A DNA stretch of 8,179 bases, taken from positions 1 to 8,179 of the forward strand of contig CAMNIW010000048.1 of the NCBI GenBank assembly GCA_946540675.1, given 5' to 3'. Under the pieces are notes generated by a model that saw nothing but the letters and a program-made list of their open reading frames with translations, was not told the origin of the DNA and did not search any database. A program made the position numbers and the translations under genes. Each line of letters begins with the position of its first letter. Position 1 is the stretch's first letter. Shown here in pieces: positions 5,997-8,179 of this stretch. The DNA comes from an uncultured Clostridia bacterium. Lineage in GTDB: Bacteria > Bacillota > Clostridia > Christensenellales > Borkfalkiaceae.

Positions 5997-6731
5997 TCAC
6001 TCGTCTTCGCCGGCGGCGTCGCCGCTCGGTCGGACTTTTGACGGGCGGAAGAGAAAATAGACTATGCTTACGGCAATAAGCGACACCGCCACTATTACCA
6101 CTATCTGCAAAGTGTTTCCGGCGGCGTCGGACGCCGCGGGCGCGGGTTCTTCTTTTTTCTCGTCGTCTTGCCGTTTTTCGGGTTCGGGGTCAGGCTCTAT
6201 TTCGAGCCGCGGTTCGGTAAATTCGTAAACCGCTTCTATCGGGATATAGCCGACGTATTTATCGCCGGAAGTAGTCGACACGTATCCGTACACGTACTTT
6301 CCGCCGCCGGAGCGGATATACGTCCCGTAAAAATCGACCGTGCTGTTTTGCGTTACCGTTTCGGTATACGAAAAGTCGGTGTCTTTATACAAAAGGCAGG
6401 TCTGGTTTACGGTCAGGATAAGCGACGGGAAGGGCGTTTTCGGCGTTTCGGAAACGGGCGAGAAATATTCGGACGAGATATAGCCCTTTGCGGACGGACG
6501 CTTGTCGTCGCCTTTATATTCCACCCTTACGGAAGACGCGGTGACGGAAAGCACCTTGACGTAATAGCCGTAAGGCAGGGTAAACCACGCCGCGGTCATA
6601 CCGCCGTCCATATAAAGGACGACATTTTCGTCGGTTATTCTCGAATATCCGATTTCCGCGGAAGCGTTTTCTGTTTTTTGCGGAAAACAGCAAAGGGCGG
6701 CAAGGACGAGTAAAAGAACAAATTTTTTCAT
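5997..6731 (-). CDS. Exported SH3-like protein with C-terminal membrane anchor
   Basis: 244 residues from ATG 6731; an ATG at 6740 would add three residues (MCT). I prefer 6731 because MKKFVLLL is a typical signal-peptide opening, but neither start has a clear ribosome binding site. The signal peptide probably ends ASA|EI after residue 25. Residues about 28-90 and 105-168 look like two SH3-like domains, with closing strands AKGYISSEYFSPV and YVGYIPIEAVYEF. Residues 172-204 are an acidic Pro/Glu-rich linker, 208-227 a membrane segment, and 228-244 a short cytoplasmic tail. The outer part would face the cell wall. The architecture resembles the C-terminal end of the protein at 2465-5092, so both may act at the envelope. 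No enzymatic motif is seen. A minus-strand TATAAT (6744-6739) overlaps the 6740 ATG without a good -35; if used, translation from 6731 would be nearly leaderless. Confidence 0.82.
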   Translation of the reverse strand: MKKFVLLLVLAALCCFPQKTENASAEIGYSRITDENVVLYMDGGMTAAWFTLPYGYYVKVLSVTASSVRVEYKGDDKRPSAKGYISSEYFSPVSETPKTPFPSLILTVNQTCLLYKDTDFSYTETVTQNSTVDFYGTYIRSGGGKYVYGYVSTTSGDKYVGYIPIEAVYEFTEPRLEIEPDPEPEKRQDDEKKEEPAPAASDAAGNTLQIVVIVAVSLIAVSIVYFLFRPSKVRPSGDAAGEDE

Positions 6732-6738
6732 AGTACAC

Positions 6739-6786
6739 ATTATAAACCGAAAATTTTGCTTAATATTCGGAACAAAAGTTATAAAC
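6739..6786. promoter_or_regulatory. Divergent control region between the SH3 gene and terminase
   Basis: The 82-bp gap between the two start codons is AT-rich. CCGAAAAT (6747-6754) and ATATTCGG (6763-6770) form an imperfect 24-bp palindrome with seven of eight pairs. TTATAAAC occurs as a direct repeat at 6740-6747 and 6779-6786. A weak plus-strand promoter, TTGCTT (6756-6761) and TATAAA (6780-6785) at 18 nt, could serve terminase; a TATAAT on the minus strand could serve the SH3 gene. All assignments are tentative. Confidence 0.35.
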
Positions 6787-6813
6787 GGGCGTTTTTTGTC
6801 GGATAAGAAGATT

Positions 6814-8179
6814 ATGACGGGAGAAGAAGCGGTAAACAGGATACTGCTTATAGAAAAAGAGCAGGAGCGCAGGAAGAACCTGCCGATAAACCTTTACAAC
6901 ACGGGCGAAAAAGTCCACGAAAAGCAACTTGCTTTTCACAAATGCCGAAAGCGCAACAGGTGGGTTTTCGGCGGTAACCGCAGCGGCAAGACCGAGTGCG
7001 GAGCCGTAGAGTGCGTGTATATGGCAAGGGGCATACACCCTTATCGGGAGAACAGGAAAGACGTGTTCGGCTGGGTGGTGTCGCTTTCACGCGAAGTCCA
7101 GCGCGACGTCGCGCAAAGCAAGATACTAAAGTATCTCCCCGAAGAGTGGATAGCGGAGATAGTTATGTCTTCGGGAAGAAAGGACAATCCGTCGTGCGGC
7201 GTGATAGACCAGATAAAGGTAAAAAACGTCTTCGGCGGAATATCGACGATAGGATTCAAGAGTTGCGATCAGGGCAGAGAGAAGTTTCAGGGCAGTTCGC
7301 TCGACTTCGTATGGTTCGACGAAGAGCCGCCCGAAGACGTCTACCGCGAGTGCAGAATGAGAGTTCTGGATAAAGGCGGCGACATATTCGGGACTATGAC
7401 TCCGCTTAAAGGGCTGACCTTTATATACGACGAGATATATCTCAATTCCGGCGATTCGCCCGACGTGTGGTGCGAGTTTATGGAGTGGGCGGACAATCCG
7501 TATCTTCCCGCAGGGGAGATAGAGAGCGTTTCGCTCGCCTTGTCGAAGGAAGAATTAGAATCGAGAAGGTACGGGCGGTTTTCGGGCGACAGCGGTATGG
7601 TATACACCGAGTTCGACGAGCAAAAACACGTGATAGATCCCTTTCCCGTGCCTTACGATTGGCAAAGCGGTATTTCCATAGATCCGGGACTCAAAAATCC
7701 GCTTTCCTGTCATTGGTACTGCGTCGATTACGACGGAAACGTCTACGTCGTCGCCGAGCATTACGCCGCCGGGAAAGACGTCGGCTGGCACAGCGACAGG
7801 ATACGGGAAAAGTGCGACGAACTCGGTTGGCGCAGAGATCCGAAAGGCAGGATATGCGCGCTCATAGATTCGGCGGCAAACCAGAAGACTCTCGCTTCGG
7901 TAAAGAGCGTGACCGAACTGTTTTACGAACACGGCATACTCGTCAATCCCAACGTCGACAAAGATCTCTTTTCCGGCATAACGCGCGTCAAGGAATACCT
8001 TAAAAACGGACGGTTATTCATATTCAGGACGTGCGTAAACCTTATAAAGGAGATAAAGAACTACCGCTGGGGCGACGGCGATACGCCGAGAAAGGTCATG
8101 GATCACGGGCTGGACGAACTCAGATACTTCATTATGTCGAGACCGAAAAACGAAGAGCCCGAAGGGGTCAAATCGGAAA
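6814..8179 (+). CDS. terL: Phage terminase large subunit (partial at 3' end)
   Basis: This frame is open from ATG 6814 for 455 codons to the window edge. TerL is the motor that pumps phage DNA into the prohead and cuts it. The ATPase is intact: Walker A GGNRSGKT (53-60), Walker B LDFVWFDEEPPEDVY (163-177) with its acidic pair, and coupling motif GTMTP (193-197). The RNase H-like nuclease follows with acidic residues in SIDPG (D290), ALIDSAAN (D352) and VMDHGLDELRYF (D430/D434). At 455 residues it is near typical TerL length, so little is missing. GGATAAGAAG before the ATG is a weak ribosome site; an in-frame TTG at 6796 is a less likely start. No small subunit is visible upstream, where the opposite-strand SH3 gene lies instead. 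Codon use (many ATA and AGG) looks like the neighbours, suggesting a phage adapted to this host or long residence. Confidence 0.93.
   Translation, partial: MTGEEAVNRILLIEKEQERRKNLPINLYNTGEKVHEKQLAFHKCRKRNRWVFGGNRSGKTECGAVECVYMARGIHPYRENRKDVFGWVVSLSREVQRDVAQSKILKYLPEEWIAEIVMSSGRKDNPSCGVIDQIKVKNVFGGISTIGFKSCDQGREKFQGSSLDFVWFDEEPPEDVYRECRMRVLDKGGDIFGTMTPLKGLTFIYDEIYLNSGDSPDVWCEFMEWADNPYLPAGEIESVSLALSKEELESRRYGRFSGDSGMVYTEFDEQKHVIDPFPVPYDWQSGISIDPGLKNPLSCHWYCVDYDGNVYVVAEHYAAGKDVGWHSDRIREKCDELGWRRDPKGRICALIDSAANQKTLASVKSVTELFYEHGILVNPNVDKDLFSGITRVKEYLKNGRLFIFRTCVNLIKEIKNYRWGDGDTPRKVMDHGLDELRYFIMSRPKNEEPEGVKSE

Noticed and set aside
6168..6713. Plus-strand open frame opposite the SH3-like gene
   Set aside because: Antisense to a protein with signal peptide, linker and membrane anchor; no recognisable product.
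7467..8003. Open frames on both strands overlapping terminase
   Set aside because: They overlap the TerL frame, whose nuclease motifs lie exactly here.
1..8179. CRISPR array, toxin-antitoxin pair, tRNA or transposase
   Set aside because: No regularly spaced repeats, paired small genes, tRNA-like folds or transposase motifs were seen on either strand.

Overview
The window looks like bacterial chromosome from a Gram-positive, Clostridia-like Bacillota. The evidence is near-consensus SigA-type promoters, strong AGGAGG-type ribosome binding sites, intrinsic terminators with long T tracts, an N-terminal 7TM sensor kinase relative with the LTNDLH motif, and surface proteins built as signal peptide, SH3-like domains and C-terminal membrane anchor. 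No rRNA, tRNA or CRISPR array was seen. Taxonomic placement is inference from style, not from a marker gene.

Layout. (1) Positions 1-2270, minus strand: a two-gene sensor operon. A perfect TTGACA-N17-TATAAT promoter drives an 8-TM sensor that carries a histidine-kinase-like C-terminus but has no phospho-acceptor histidine and no ATP-binding boxes. It overlaps by 4 bp (ATGA) a second sensor with three TM segments and a PAS domain, whose C-terminal part lies outside the window. (2) Positions 2417-5154, minus strand: a self-contained unit with its own promoter and terminator. It encodes an 875-residue exported, membrane-anchored beta-propeller/SH3-like protein that starts with TTG. (3) Positions 5155-5468: a divergent intergenic region holding two back-to-back terminator hairpins, a perfect Gram-positive LexA (SOS) box embedded in the second hairpin, a plus-strand promoter and a structured leader. 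(4) Positions 5469-5975, plus strand: a small soluble helical protein resembling sigma-70 region 4-like regulators. (5) Positions 5997-6731, minus strand, convergent with it: a second exported SH3-like protein with a C-terminal anchor. (6) Positions 6814 to the window end, plus strand: a phage terminase large subunit (TerL) with an intact ATPase and all three nuclease acidic positions. It runs off the edge and has no recognisable small subunit beside it, so it probably marks the edge of a prophage or phage-derived island.

How the parts relate. The left half is an envelope-sensing and envelope-surface neighbourhood: two membrane sensors plus a large extracellular protein. The right half is a transition to phage DNA, with a possible regulator and a LexA-type operator nearby. 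A functional link between the halves is not shown by the sequence. The best leads are the degenerate sensor paired with a second sensor, the LexA box inside a terminator palindrome, and the isolated terminase.
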